The translations under genes were made by a program, and so were the position numbers. Below the pieces are notes generated by a model. The model did no database searches, was not told the DNA's origin, and saw nothing but the letters and a program-made list of their open reading frames with translations. A DNA stretch of 20,130 nucleotides from an uncultured Alphaproteobacteria bacterium (lineage in GTDB: Bacteria > Pseudomonadota > Alphaproteobacteria > RF32 > CAG-239), in the NCBI GenBank assembly GCA_944391355.1, contig CALXTG010000023.1, positions 1 to 20,130 on the forward strand. Direction: 5' to 3'. Each line of letters begins with the position of its first letter. Position 1 is the first letter of the stretch. Of this stretch, positions 1-8,660 are shown in pieces.

Positions 1-1131
1 AGCGGGGACAAAAGCTGTGTCGACGGCACCTGTGTCTGCCCGAGCAATCAGGTGGACAATAACGGTACCTGCGAGGCTCCCAACTGTGCCAACGGCGGAA
101 TAGATTGCAGTGAAGGCGAAACTTGCAATAAAACTACCGGTAAATGTGAAGCAGCCGATAATTGTCAAACTCAGGTAGAGGCACAAGGATATACATTAAT
201 TAAAAATAATGCCGATATGGTTGCGGCAGCCAAAGCCGGAAAAACTAAATGTGCTTTTAGCGGAAATATCAAAGTTACGGATACCATATCATTAGAAACC
301 GCAACTTTCTCTGACGCTGCCAATATCTCCAAGCAATGTACCAGAGGTATTTTGGAAGCGGAAGCAATCACCTTTAGCAAGTCCTTGGAAATTGACAGTA
401 TCGAAGCACAGATGGAAGGATTGGGTGCAACCGGTACCACAACTCTGATACTGAACCCCAATGGCCTCACGACAATTTATATTAAAAGGTTGGAAGTAGC
501 CTCAGGATATTTGACATTAAAAGCAATGGCCGGCAGTTACGGAAGAGATGAATACCAACCTAATAGCTCATCAAACAGCGACCTGTTTGGCAATAATATC
601 GGCGATATTGAAATTGCCAATCAAAGTGCCTTGGGAATCGGAGGTTATACCTATCTCGGCAGTGTTAAGATGGGCAGCGAATCTACTTTGTACGTTCCGG
701 CAGGTTCAAATATTATCGGTCGGAATTATGGTTCGGAAACAAATAAAAGCTTTATTCAAACCAGTGGGAGTAAGTGTACAATCGTTGTCGGAGATCAATT
801 AAAAGGTGACAAAACAATTGTAGATGCAAATGGTCGTTCAATTGATAATAAAAGTCAGACATCAATCAGTATTATGTCTGCAACGGTGAGAAATGTTTCT
901 TCCCTTTCTAAAGCCGAGTTATTTTTTGATGCTAAAGGCGGTTATACAAGCAAACTGCAGTTTAAGGACAGATATTATATTGGTGAGACTTACACTTATG
1001 GCAGTGGTAACCATTTTCAATGCCAATATTCGGTGAAAAATACAATAACTTCAGTGAAACAATGTGTTAGCATGAGTAGTACTTCAAGTAAATGTGGTAG
1101 TTGCAATGCCGGAATGGGAGATGATTACTGA
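1..1131 (+). CDS. Cys-containing repetitive surface/secreted-type protein, 5' partial
   Basis: The reading frame is open from base 1, so the start lies outside the window; it ends at TGA 1129-1131. A GTG at 52 is an internal codon, not a convincing start. The first ~60 residues are a Cys-rich module with spaced C-x(4,5)-C and G-x-C patterns that resemble EGF-like or disulfide-knotted repeats. The next ~300 residues are rich in Ser, Thr, Asn and Gly with short alternating hydrophobic stretches (for example IGDIEIANQSALGIGGYTYL), which suggests beta-solenoid or autotransporter-like passenger structure. A second small Cys cluster (C-x2-C, near CGSCNAG) lies close to the C terminus. No membrane anchor, catalytic motif or beta-barrel is visible in this part. 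Base use is more AT-rich than in the atp genes next to it, which fits a fast-evolving accessory gene. Function unknown; surface location is inferred. Confidence 0.6.
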   Translation, partial: SGDKSCVDGTCVCPSNQVDNNGTCEAPNCANGGIDCSEGETCNKTTGKCEAADNCQTQVEAQGYTLIKNNADMVAAAKAGKTKCAFSGNIKVTDTISLETATFSDAANISKQCTRGILEAEAITFSKSLEIDSIEAQMEGLGATGTTTLILNPNGLTTIYIKRLEVASGYLTLKAMAGSYGRDEYQPNSSSNSDLFGNNIGDIEIANQSALGIGGYTYLGSVKMGSESTLYVPAGSNIIGRNYGSETNKSFIQTSGSKCTIVVGDQLKGDKTIVDANGRSIDNKSQTSISIMSATVRNVSSLSKAELFFDAKGGYTSKLQFKDRYYIGETYTYGSGNHFQCQYSVKNTITSVKQCVSMSSTSSKCGSCNAGMGDDY

Positions 1132-1182
1132 TTATTTTTATCTGAAAAATTTCCCTTGCCAAAGAGAGTATCCGGATACAAT

Positions 1183-1214
1183 AAACAGCCCGTCTCATAA
1201 ATAACGGGCTGTTT
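1183..1214. terminator. Hairpin between convergent genes
   Basis: An 11 bp perfect stem (AAACAGCCCGT 1183-1193 / ACGGGCTGTTT 1204-1214) with a 10-base loop lies between the convergent surface-protein gene and atpC. There is no clean T run after it on either strand, though each arm ends in TTT. It is probably a shared terminator, moderately supported. Confidence 0.55.
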
Positions 1215-1234
1215 AGCATAAAAAATGAGGAAGC

Positions 1235-1609
1235 TTATTTTGAGTTTTGCCGCAGATAATCAACAATCATCTGATAATAGGCTTTATCCTCTTCATAGCG
1301 GGCTTCGTCGCGTTTGCGCTCGGCTTTTTCCAAATCAATGCTGTCAAAAAAGATGGCTTTTTCGGTTGAAACCGCACAGCGGTCACGGGCGACATCGGCA
1401 ATACCGCCTTTGATAAAATAGCGGTCTTCAACCTGATTGCCGCGGCCTAAAATCTGAACAACGCCGTTACGCAGAAGAATCATGGTTGGCGCGCGTTCGG
1501 GGATAATGGTTATATCCCCTTTAACGCCGGGAAGAACGACCGCCGCCGTTTTCAGAGTTTTGAAAACTTTGTAAGGGCGCGATATTCTGAAAAGTATCTC
1601 TTTTTCCAT
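1235..1609 (-). CDS. atpC: F1F0 ATP synthase epsilon subunit
   Basis: This 124-residue protein has the size and pattern of F1 epsilon: an N-terminal beta-sandwich (LPGVKGDITIIPERAPTMIL; the family pattern is G-x(2)-G-x-x-x-I-L-P-x-H-x-P) followed by a charged helical tail with Lys/Glu/Arg-rich sequence. Epsilon sits on the central stalk with gamma and can inhibit ATP hydrolysis. It is last in the operon, 22 bases after atpD. A TTG start at 1615 is also open, but AAGGA at 1616-1620 directly abuts that TTG and lies 6 bases before the ATG at 1609, so I chose the ATG. The His of the usual P-x-H-x-P motif is replaced (PERAP). Confidence 0.92.
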   Translation of the reverse strand: MEKEILFRISRPYKVFKTLKTAAVVLPGVKGDITIIPERAPTMILLRNGVVQILGRGNQVEDRYFIKGGIADVARDRCAVSTEKAIFFDSIDLEKAERKRDEARYEEDKAYYQMIVDYLRQNSK

Positions 1610-1631
1610 ATTCAATCCTTAGAGCCTCAGG

Positions 1632-3215
1632 TTATGCGGCGTTTTCCATTTTTTTGGCCTTTTCCAAAACATCTTCAATGGTTCCGACCATATAGAAAGC
1701 CTGTTCGGGAATATTATCATACTGCCCTTCAATAATGCCCTTAAAGCCTTTAATCGTGTCTTCAAGCTTAACAAAGACACCCGGCGTGCCGGTAAAGACC
1801 TCGGCGACATGGAAAGGCTGCGACAGGAACTTTTGAACCTTGCGGGCACGGGCAACCGTCAGCTTGTCTTCCTCGGACAATTCATCCATACCCAAAATGG
1901 CAATAATATCCTGCAGCGATTTGTATTTCTGCAAAATCTCCTGAACCTGGCGGGCAACATTATAATGCTCGTCACCGACAATCATCGGGTCAAGAATACG
2001 GCTGGTCGAATCCAACGGGTCAACCGCCGGATAAATACCAAGCTCGGAAATCTGACGCGACAAAACGGTGGTGGCGTCCAAGTGCGCAAAGGTGGTTGCC
2101 GGCGCCGGGTCAGTTAAGTCATCGGCCGGAACATATACCGCCTGAACCGAGGTAATAGAACCGTTTTTGGTTGAGGTAATACGTTCCTGCATCGCGCCCA
2201 TATCGGTACCCAGGGTCGGCTGATATCCCACGGCCGACGGAATACGTCCGAGCAGCGCCGAAACCTCGGAACCGGCCTGCGTGAAGCGGAAAATGTTATC
2301 TACGAAGAACAAAACGTCCTGATGTTCTTCATCACGGAAATATTCGGCCTGCGTCAATCCCGACAGAGCGACACGGGCACGGGCTCCGGGGGGTTCGTTC
2401 ATCTGGCCGTAAACCAGCACGGTCTTGGATTTATCGCCTTTCAGGTCAATAACGCCGGATTCAATCATTTCATGATAAAGGTCGTTGCCTTCGCGGGTTC
2501 TTTCCCCTACTCCGGCGAATACCGAGTAGCCGCCGTGGCCTTTGGCAATGTTGTTAATCAGTTCCATAATCAAGACGGTTTTGCCGACGCCGGCGCCGCC
2601 GAACAAACCGATTTTACCGCCTTTGGCATAAGGCTCAAGCAAGTCAATAACCTTAATGCCGGTCGTCAAAACTTCGGTCTCGGTAGACTGGTCGACAAAA
2701 GCCGGCGCCGGACGGTGAATCGGATAATAGGTTTTGGTTTTGATATCGCCGCGGCCGTCAACGGGATCACCGATTACATTGATAATGCGGCCGAGCATTT
2801 CGGGGCCGACCGGCACTTCAATCGGCGAACCGGTATTAACAACTTCCAGACCGCGAACCAGACCGTCGGTTACATCCATAGCAATCGTACGAACGACATT
2901 TTCGCCGATATGCTGGGCAACTTCCAATACCAGTTTTTTGCCGTGGTTATCACATTCCAAAGCGGTTAAAATCGGCGGCAGTTCTTCAACGGCATCAAAT
3001 TTCACGTCGACAACGGCGCCCATAACCTGGGAAATATGGCCGAGTTTACCGGTTCCGCGTTCTTTATTTTCAACGGCTTTGATTTTTTTTACAGATTTTT
3101 TTTCGTCCGCAGCCATCTGTTTAATGGCTTTTTTATCGCGCGTGGTTGCGCTTTCGGCCTTAACCGTTGTTTTTTTGGTTTTGGCTGTTTTCGCGGTAGT
3201 CTTTTTTTCGGTCAT
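1632..3215 (-). CDS. atpD: F1F0 ATP synthase beta subunit with N-terminal extension
   Basis: This is the catalytic beta subunit of the F1 head. The Walker A motif GGAGVGKT is at residues ~206-213, the GERTREGNDLY segment carrying the catalytic Glu at ~237-247, and the downstream DNIFRFTQAGSEVSALLGR and ISELGIYPAVDPLDS segments are intact. The conserved core starts near residue 56. The first ~55 residues are an added segment dominated by Lys, Ala and Thr, so the protein is 527 residues against the usual ~465-480. Similar basic or Ala-rich extensions are known in some alphaproteobacterial AtpD proteins. The ATG at 3215 has a good ribosome site (AAGGAGAG ~8 bases upstream), so the extension is likely translated. 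It follows atpG by 22 bases. Confidence 0.97.
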   Translation of the reverse strand: MTEKKTTAKTAKTKKTTVKAESATTRDKKAIKQMAADEKKSVKKIKAVENKERGTGKLGHISQVMGAVVDVKFDAVEELPPILTALECDNHGKKLVLEVAQHIGENVVRTIAMDVTDGLVRGLEVVNTGSPIEVPVGPEMLGRIINVIGDPVDGRGDIKTKTYYPIHRPAPAFVDQSTETEVLTTGIKVIDLLEPYAKGGKIGLFGGAGVGKTVLIMELINNIAKGHGGYSVFAGVGERTREGNDLYHEMIESGVIDLKGDKSKTVLVYGQMNEPPGARARVALSGLTQAEYFRDEEHQDVLFFVDNIFRFTQAGSEVSALLGRIPSAVGYQPTLGTDMGAMQERITSTKNGSITSVQAVYVPADDLTDPAPATTFAHLDATTVLSRQISELGIYPAVDPLDSTSRILDPMIVGDEHYNVARQVQEILQKYKSLQDIIAILGMDELSEEDKLTVARARKVQKFLSQPFHVAEVFTGTPGVFVKLEDTIKGFKGIIEGQYDNIPEQAFYMVGTIEDVLEKAKKMENAA

Positions 3216-3237
3216 CTTGTTCTCTCCTTAAAACTTT

Positions 3238-4158
3238 CTATAAAGCTTCGGCACCGGCTATAATTTCAATCAGTTCGGTGGTAATCGCGGTCTGACGGAT
3301 GCGGTTGTAACGCAGCGTCAACCCCGATATCATGTCTTTGGCATTGCGGGTAGCGTTATCCATTGAGGTCATACGGGCGCCGTGTTCGGAAGCCTGAGAA
3401 TGGACAATGGCCTGGAAAACGCTGGACTTGAAAATCAACGGCAGGATACCGTCAAGAATTTCCATCCTTCCCGGTTCATAATCGTAATAGGCGCCGCGCA
3501 CAACGTTAATCGGCGCATGCATACGGTTATATTCAAAATCTTCAATCAGCACCGGCAAGATCTGTCCGACTTTTACCTCGCGGTTAATTGCGGAGCGGAA
3601 ATGGCTGACAACCACTTCGCAGACATCAATTTCCCCGCGGTTAAAGGCATCTATAATCGGATAGGCAATATCGGTGGCCTCGTAATATTTGGCGCCTTTT
3701 TTGGCAACCGCGTCAATGGTGCGGATAATCATCGGGGCATATTTGCGTTTGAGAATATCAGCGCCCTTTTTGCCGACGCAGACGATTTTAACGTTCTTGC
3801 CCCCGGCGGTCAGTTCTTCAATGCGATGCGCCGCCGCTTTGGCGACCTGAGAATTGTAGCTGCCGCATAAACCGCGGTCAGAGGCAAAAACCAGCAACAG
3901 ATAATTTTTCTGTTCCGCGTGGCCGCGCATCATCGGCGGATAAATGAAACTGACGCCGGTATCGCGTTCCTGAGATTTCAGCTCAAACAACACCCTGTTG
4001 GCCGAAGCCAGCAGGTTGTTGTTATAGAAAAGCGATTTGGCAATCAGCCCCTGAGATTTACGCAGCCTGGAAGCAGCAACCATCTTCATTGCCGAAGTGA
4101 TTTTCTGTGTCGATTTTATGGTTTCGATACGAGTTCTTAACTCTTTTAAGCCTGCCAT
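3238..4158 (-). CDS. atpG: F1F0 ATP synthase gamma subunit
   Basis: Gamma is the rotating central-stalk subunit of F1. The N-terminal coiled-coil helix (LRTRIETIKSTQKITSAMKM) and the C-terminal helix (SMDNATRNAKDMISGLTLRYNR) are both highly recognisable and are the parts that form the shaft inside the alpha3beta3 ring. A length of 306 residues is slightly above the usual ~290; the extra lies in the middle Rossmann-like domain. The ATG at 4158 is preceded by AGGAT and lies only 9 bases after the atpA stop, which indicates co-translation in the operon. Confidence 0.96.
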   Translation of the reverse strand: MAGLKELRTRIETIKSTQKITSAMKMVAASRLRKSQGLIAKSLFYNNNLLASANRVLFELKSQERDTGVSFIYPPMMRGHAEQKNYLLLVFASDRGLCGSYNSQVAKAAAHRIEELTAGGKNVKIVCVGKKGADILKRKYAPMIIRTIDAVAKKGAKYYEATDIAYPIIDAFNRGEIDVCEVVVSHFRSAINREVKVGQILPVLIEDFEYNRMHAPINVVRGAYYDYEPGRMEILDGILPLIFKSSVFQAIVHSQASEHGARMTSMDNATRNAKDMISGLTLRYNRIRQTAITTELIEIIAGAEAL

Positions 4159-4167
4159 ATTTCAATC

Positions 4168-5718
4168 CTATGCTGCTTTTTCTTCCCCGTTGAATTCGCT
4201 CAGGAAGCCCTCAAAGAACTGTGTCAGCTTGGCGTCAAGCTCATCGCTGATTACCTTCTTTTCTTTAATTTCTTCCAGATACTGCGGATGATTAGCCTTG
4301 ATGGCGGTCAGCGCTTTCTGTTCAAAATTGCGGACTTCTTTGACCGGAATTTTATCCAGATAACCGCGAACCCCGGCAAAAATCGATACGACTTCGTCTT
4401 CAACCGGCATCGGATGATAAACCGGCTGTTTCAAAAGTTCGGTCAGACGGGCGCCGCGATCAAGCAACGCGCGGGTCGAGGCATCCAGATCGGAAGCAAA
4501 CTGCGAGAAAGCAGCCATTTCGCGATACTGCGCCAATTCCAGCTTAATCTTACCGGCAACCTGCTTCATGGCCTTAATCTGCGCGGCAGAACCGACGCGG
4601 CTGACGGAAATACCGACATTCACCGCCGGACGGACCCCCTGATAAAACAGGCTGCTTTCCAAGAATATCTGACCGTCGGTAATCGAAATAACGTTGGTCG
4701 GGATATAAGCGGAAACGTCACCGGCCTGCGTTTCAATAACCGGCATTGCCGTTAAGGACCCTGCCCCTTCGTCATCATTCATTTTGGCGGCGCGCTCAAG
4801 CAGACGTGAGTGCAGATAGAAAACGTCACCGGGATAAGCTTCACGCCCCGGCGGACGGCGGAGCAACAGCGACATCTGGCGGTAAGCCGTCGCCTGCTTG
4901 GACAAGTCATCGTAAAAGATAACCGCATGCATGCCGTTATCGCGGAAGTATTCTCCCATGGCGCAGCCCGAATAAGGCGCCATAAACTGCATCGGCGCGG
5001 GGTCAGAAGCGGTCGCGGCAACGACAATGGTATAATCCATTGCGCCGTAGTCTTTCAAGGTTTTAACCACCTGAGCGACGGTTGAACGTTTTTGACCGAT
5101 CGCGACATAAACGCAGTATAATTTTTCGCGCTCATCTTTGGCCTGGTCGTTAATTCTTTTTTGATTGATAATCGTATCAAGAATAATCGCGGTTTTTCCG
5201 GTCTGGCGGTCGCCGATGATTAATTCGCGCTGGCCGCGGCCGATCGGAATCAGAGAATCAACGATTTTCAAGCCGGTCTGAACCGGTTCATGCACGCTTT
5301 TCCGCGGGATAATTCCGGGAGCCTTAACTTCGGTCATACTGAATTCAGTCGCCTTAATTTCTCCGGCACCGTCAATCGGATTACCCAAACCGTCGACAAC
5401 GCGTCCGAGAAGCCCCTTGCCGACCGGAACGCTGACGATCTGATCGGTGCGTTTAACCGTATCTCCTTCTTTGATCTCCTGGTCAGAACCGAAGATAACC
5501 ACGCCGACGTTGTCTTCTTCCAGATTCAGCGCCATTCCTTTGACGCCGCTCTGGAACTCAACCAGTTCGCCGGCCTGTACTTTGTCAAGACCGTAAATGC
5601 GGGCGATACCGTCACCGACGGATAAAACCTGGCCGACTTCGGAGACATCCAAATCCACTCCGGAATCGGCGATTTTTTCTTTAATAATGGAGGTTATTTC
5701 GCTTGCGTGTATAGACAT
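4168..5718 (-). CDS. atpA: F1F0 ATP synthase alpha subunit
   Basis: This is the non-catalytic nucleotide-binding subunit of the F1 hexamer. At 516 residues it is slightly longer than typical ~502-513. The Walker A-type sequence GDRQTGKT is at ~169-176, and the classic alpha signatures are intact: GDGIARIYGL near 35-44, YCVYVAIGQKRSTVAQ, and the VGSAAQIKAMKQVAG region with the preceding SRVG Arg. Its ATG overlaps the atpH stop by one base (TAATG), and AGGTGG inside the end of atpH is the ribosome site, so the two are translationally coupled. Confidence 0.97.
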   Translation of the reverse strand: MSIHASEITSIIKEKIADSGVDLDVSEVGQVLSVGDGIARIYGLDKVQAGELVEFQSGVKGMALNLEEDNVGVVIFGSDQEIKEGDTVKRTDQIVSVPVGKGLLGRVVDGLGNPIDGAGEIKATEFSMTEVKAPGIIPRKSVHEPVQTGLKIVDSLIPIGRGQRELIIGDRQTGKTAIILDTIINQKRINDQAKDEREKLYCVYVAIGQKRSTVAQVVKTLKDYGAMDYTIVVAATASDPAPMQFMAPYSGCAMGEYFRDNGMHAVIFYDDLSKQATAYRQMSLLLRRPPGREAYPGDVFYLHSRLLERAAKMNDDEGAGSLTAMPVIETQAGDVSAYIPTNVISITDGQIFLESSLFYQGVRPAVNVGISVSRVGSAAQIKAMKQVAGKIKLELAQYREMAAFSQFASDLDASTRALLDRGARLTELLKQPVYHPMPVEDEVVSIFAGVRGYLDKIPVKEVRNFEQKALTAIKANHPQYLEEIKEKKVISDELDAKLTQFFEGFLSEFNGEEKAA

Positions 5719-6272
5719 TACCGTCCACCTTTCATCACTAATTCTAAACGATTTAATTTTCCTGCCAAGGTATCGTCAATCATTGACGAACCGTATTTGA
5801 TACGCAGACCGCCCAAGAGCTCGGGCATAATCAGGTAGTTAACAACAACTTTTTTCTGCAAAAGCTTTTCCAGCTCTGCCTTGAGCTTTTTGTCCTGAGC
5901 AGGGCTTAAAGCCTTGACGGAAGCGACTTCAACTTCCTCAATGCCATGTTTCTGATAATAAATTTTACGAAAGCCGTCCAATATCAGCGCCAATTCGCCG
6001 AAGCGGCCGTTATCAGCCAGAATATCAAGGCAATTCAATGTTTCGGAAGACAGCTTCAATTTAGGCGCAATGCTTTTAAGCGCCGACTTTTTAGCCGCGG
6101 CATCCCACAAGGGATTGGCCAGATAAGCAACAAAATTTTTATCTTCGCGCAATAATGCCGTCAGCGTTTCGACGTCTTTGACAACCGCCTCTACCGCCCG
6201 GCGCTGCTCGGCGCCCTCATAAAGCGCCAATGCGTAAGTCGAAGCAATTTTGGTTTTAGAATCTTTTTTCAA
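5718..6272 (-). CDS. atpH: F1F0 ATP synthase delta subunit (OSCP)
   Basis: This 184-residue protein has the delta/OSCP layout: an N-terminal six-helix domain starting with the conserved A-x-x-YA-x-AL (ASTYALALYE, residues ~10-19) that binds alpha, and a C-terminal domain with the motif P-x-L-x-GG-x-x-I-x-x-G (MPELLGGLRIKYG). It links F1 to the peripheral stalk. The start appears to be TTG at 6272; no in-frame ATG or GTG lies upstream, and GGA lies ~10 bases upstream. The family alignment point (YALALYE near residue 13-19) agrees with this start. It is the first gene of the operon. No b, a or c subunit genes are in the window, as expected where the F0 genes are in a separate cluster. Confidence 0.93.
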   Translation of the reverse strand: MKKDSKTKIASTYALALYEGAEQRRAVEAVVKDVETLTALLREDKNFVAYLANPLWDAAAKKSALKSIAPKLKLSSETLNCLDILADNGRFGELALILDGFRKIYYQKHGIEEVEVASVKALSPAQDKKLKAELEKLLQKKVVVNYLIMPELLGGLRIKYGSSMIDDTLAGKLNRLELVMKGGR

Positions 6273-6362
6273 TTTTCGTATCCGTTTTTGAATAACATGG
6301 TTAGGATAATATATAATAATTAGTTTCTAATTTATTAAAAAAATGCAAGTTTTTAACTTTTT
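6273..6362 (-). promoter_or_regulatory. atp operon upstream region
   Basis: These 90 bases between priA and atpH are very AT-rich. On the minus strand they hold TTGCAT followed by several TATA-like words (TATTAT, TATATT), so a promoter for atpHAGDC is plausible, but no single -35/-10 pair stands out. A weak AT-only hairpin (AAGTT/AACTT) followed by a T run lies just after the priA stop; it could be a poor terminator. Confidence 0.35.
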
Positions 6363-8540
6363 TCACATAAAGCTGTAAGGGTCGATGTCCACTTCGACAC
6401 GCACGTTGGAAGGAATTGACACTTTGCTTAACCAAACTTTGACAACCTCCTGAATTTTAATGTTTTTATCGGTTTTCAGCAACAGGCGGTAACGATATTT
6501 GCTGCGCAGCATAAAAATCGGCGCCGGCGCCGGCCCCAGAGTGGTGATATAGTCATTGCGCGGCGCGGTTTGACCTAACCAAACGGCGACTTTTTCAACC
6601 GCATTCTGATTGGCGCCGGAAACAATAACCGCAGCCAGTTTCCCGAAAGGCGGCATTTTCAGCAGACGGCGGCTGTGCTTCTCCAAAGCCATAAACTTTT
6701 CGCGGTCATGATTGACAAGCGCCTGCAAAACGGCATTTTCGGGATAAAGCGTCTGAACATAAACCGTGCCTTTTCGGGCTCCGCGCCCGGCCCGCCCCGA
6801 AACCTGGGACAACAGCTGAAAAGTCTGTTCCGCAGCGCGCAAATCGCTGCCCATCAGCCCCAAATCGGCATCAACAATTCCGACCAGGGTCAGCGCCGGA
6901 AAATGGTGGCCTTTGGCGAGAATCTGCGTGCCGATTAAAATATCGACCCGCCCTTCTTCCATTTCTTTAATAACTTTAGAAATTTCATTAACCCCCGAGG
7001 TTATGTCACTGGAAAGAATGCTGATTTTGGCATCGGGGAAACGCAGTTTTACCTCCTCGGCAATGCGCTCGACGCCGGGGCCGCAGGCCGTCAGCCCGTT
7101 TTCCGACCCGCAATCTGGGCAAACCTGAGGAATCGAGGCCGTATAACCGCAATGATGACAAATCAGAGAATGAGTGCGGCGGTGCTCGGTCATCCACGAG
7201 GTGCAATTCGGACATTGTATCCGGTAACCGCAGTCGCGGCAGATGGTCAGCGGTGCATAACCGCGGCGGTTCAAAAACAGCATTGACTGCTCGCCTTTAT
7301 CCAGATTCTCCTGCAAGGCCTTTACCAAAACCGGACTGAGCCAGCCCGGGCCGCTGCTGATTTTCTGCGGCTTGTCTTTTTTCAAATCTATCACTTTAAT
7401 TTCGGGAAGCTGCGCGGCGGCATAACGACTCTGCAAACGGACAACATCATATTTGCCCTCTTCAACATTGCAGACGGTTTCCATATCCGGGGTCGCCGTT
7501 GAGAGAATCAGCGGATATTTTTCCAGACTGGCGCGGACAACCGCCATATCGCGCCCCTGATAATTTACGACATCTTCCTGCTTAAACGAATGATCATGAC
7601 TTTCGTCAATAACCATCAGCCCCAAATCCCGGTAAGGCAGGAACAAAGCCGAACGCGCCCCGACCAAAACCTTGGCGCGCCCCTCGGCAACCGCTTTCCA
7701 GGTATCGATTTTTTCCCGCAGTCCCAAAGCCGAATGCCATTTGGCAGGCTTTACGCCGAAACGCCACTCAAAACGCCCGAGCCACTGCGCGGTCAGCGTA
7801 ATTTCGGGAACCAGAACCGCAACCTGGTGTCCGGCCTCAAGCGCTTTAGCCACGGCTTCAAAATAAACTTCGGTTTTGCCCGAACCGGTAACGCCGTCAA
7901 GCAGGGTTACCGAGAATCCGGCGTCAACCTTACGGCAAAGAATGTCGGCGGCGGCCTGCTGTTCTCCGGTCAGCTCAACTTTCTGATGTTTTCCGTCGGG
8001 CAAGGCAAAATCTTTTTTATCTTCGACAATGAGCGGTTCCAGTATTCCGGCGTCAATAAGGGTTTTAATCACCGGCTGGCCGACGCCCGCCCCCTTGGCG
8101 ATTTCGGCGCGGGTATAGGGATAATGTTTCAAAAGCTCAATAACCCGCCAGCGGGCATCAGAATTTTTAAGCCTGGCTTCGGCCAAAGTTTTGCCGGACA
8201 GCTTGTATAAAGTCAGGGTTTTATTATCGTCAAAAACCGCCCGGACACTGATAACCATTTTTAAGACCAGCCCGAGGAAAGCCAGATTATACTGCGCCAC
8301 CCAGGCAATAAATTTGCGCAGCTCCGCCGACAGCGGAGGGTAATTAAAAACTTCAAGCACCGGTTTAATTTTGCTGTCGTCCAGCTTTGAAGACCGGCCG
8401 ATTTTCCAAACGACGCCGATCTGCTGCTCCCGTCCGAAAGGCACGCGGACAATTGCGCCGAGTTCAACCGCCCCTTCGATTTTATAATCAAAAGGTTCAT
8501 TAAAAGGCAAAGGCAGCAGGACACCGACAATCTGTGACAA
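6363..8540 (-). CDS. priA: Primosomal protein N' (replication restart helicase PriA)
   Basis: PriA reloads the replisome at abandoned forks. The 725-residue length is normal. Visible parts in order are the N-terminal DNA-binding domain, Walker A GVTGSGKT (~216-223), a Walker B box DESHD (~312-316; DEEHD in E. coli), STATPD helicase motif III, and a zinc-binding region with eight cysteines in four C-x2-C pairs (C434/437, 443/446, 461/464, 474/477). These are followed by the C-terminal helicase motifs (LIGTQILAKGHHFP, QVSGRAGRG). The start is TTG at 8540, with GGAG 7 bases upstream; there is no better in-frame start. It lies upstream of atpH in the same direction, an arrangement seen in other alphaproteobacteria, and is divergent from xerC. 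Confidence 0.95.
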   Translation of the reverse strand: MSQIVGVLLPLPFNEPFDYKIEGAVELGAIVRVPFGREQQIGVVWKIGRSSKLDDSKIKPVLEVFNYPPLSAELRKFIAWVAQYNLAFLGLVLKMVISVRAVFDDNKTLTLYKLSGKTLAEARLKNSDARWRVIELLKHYPYTRAEIAKGAGVGQPVIKTLIDAGILEPLIVEDKKDFALPDGKHQKVELTGEQQAAADILCRKVDAGFSVTLLDGVTGSGKTEVYFEAVAKALEAGHQVAVLVPEITLTAQWLGRFEWRFGVKPAKWHSALGLREKIDTWKAVAEGRAKVLVGARSALFLPYRDLGLMVIDESHDHSFKQEDVVNYQGRDMAVVRASLEKYPLILSTATPDMETVCNVEEGKYDVVRLQSRYAAAQLPEIKVIDLKKDKPQKISSGPGWLSPVLVKALQENLDKGEQSMLFLNRRGYAPLTICRDCGYRIQCPNCTSWMTEHRRTHSLICHHCGYTASIPQVCPDCGSENGLTACGPGVERIAEEVKLRFPDAKISILSSDITSGVNEISKVIKEMEEGRVDILIGTQILAKGHHFPALTLVGIVDADLGLMGSDLRAAEQTFQLLSQVSGRAGRGARKGTVYVQTLYPENAVLQALVNHDREKFMALEKHSRRLLKMPPFGKLAAVIVSGANQNAVEKVAVWLGQTAPRNDYITTLGPAPAPIFMLRSKYRYRLLLKTDKNIKIQEVVKVWLSKVSIPSNVRVEVDIDPYSFM

Positions 8541-8648
8541 ATATTTTCTCCGTAGCTGCGCTTAACATAACAAAACCGCACCGAAAATAAAAGCGCCGCT
8601 GCTCCTTATCCCCAAACTTATCATTACGATTATTTAACCATTAAGCGC

Positions 8649-8660
8649 TATATTGTTTTT
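8649..8660 (+). promoter_or_regulatory. Candidate -10 element for xerC placed for leaderless transcription
   Basis: TATATT at 8649-8654 matches a sigma70 -10 box in 5 of 6 positions and ends 6 bases before the xerC ATG, so initiation would fall at or next to the start codon. No -35 box is convincing and no Shine-Dalgarno sequence precedes the ATG. Confidence 0.35.

Noticed and set aside
2322..2969. Long plus-strand frame opposite atpD (215 codons)
   Set aside because: It is the antisense shadow of a highly conserved gene; it lacks a ribosome site and its composition reflects the atpD codons.
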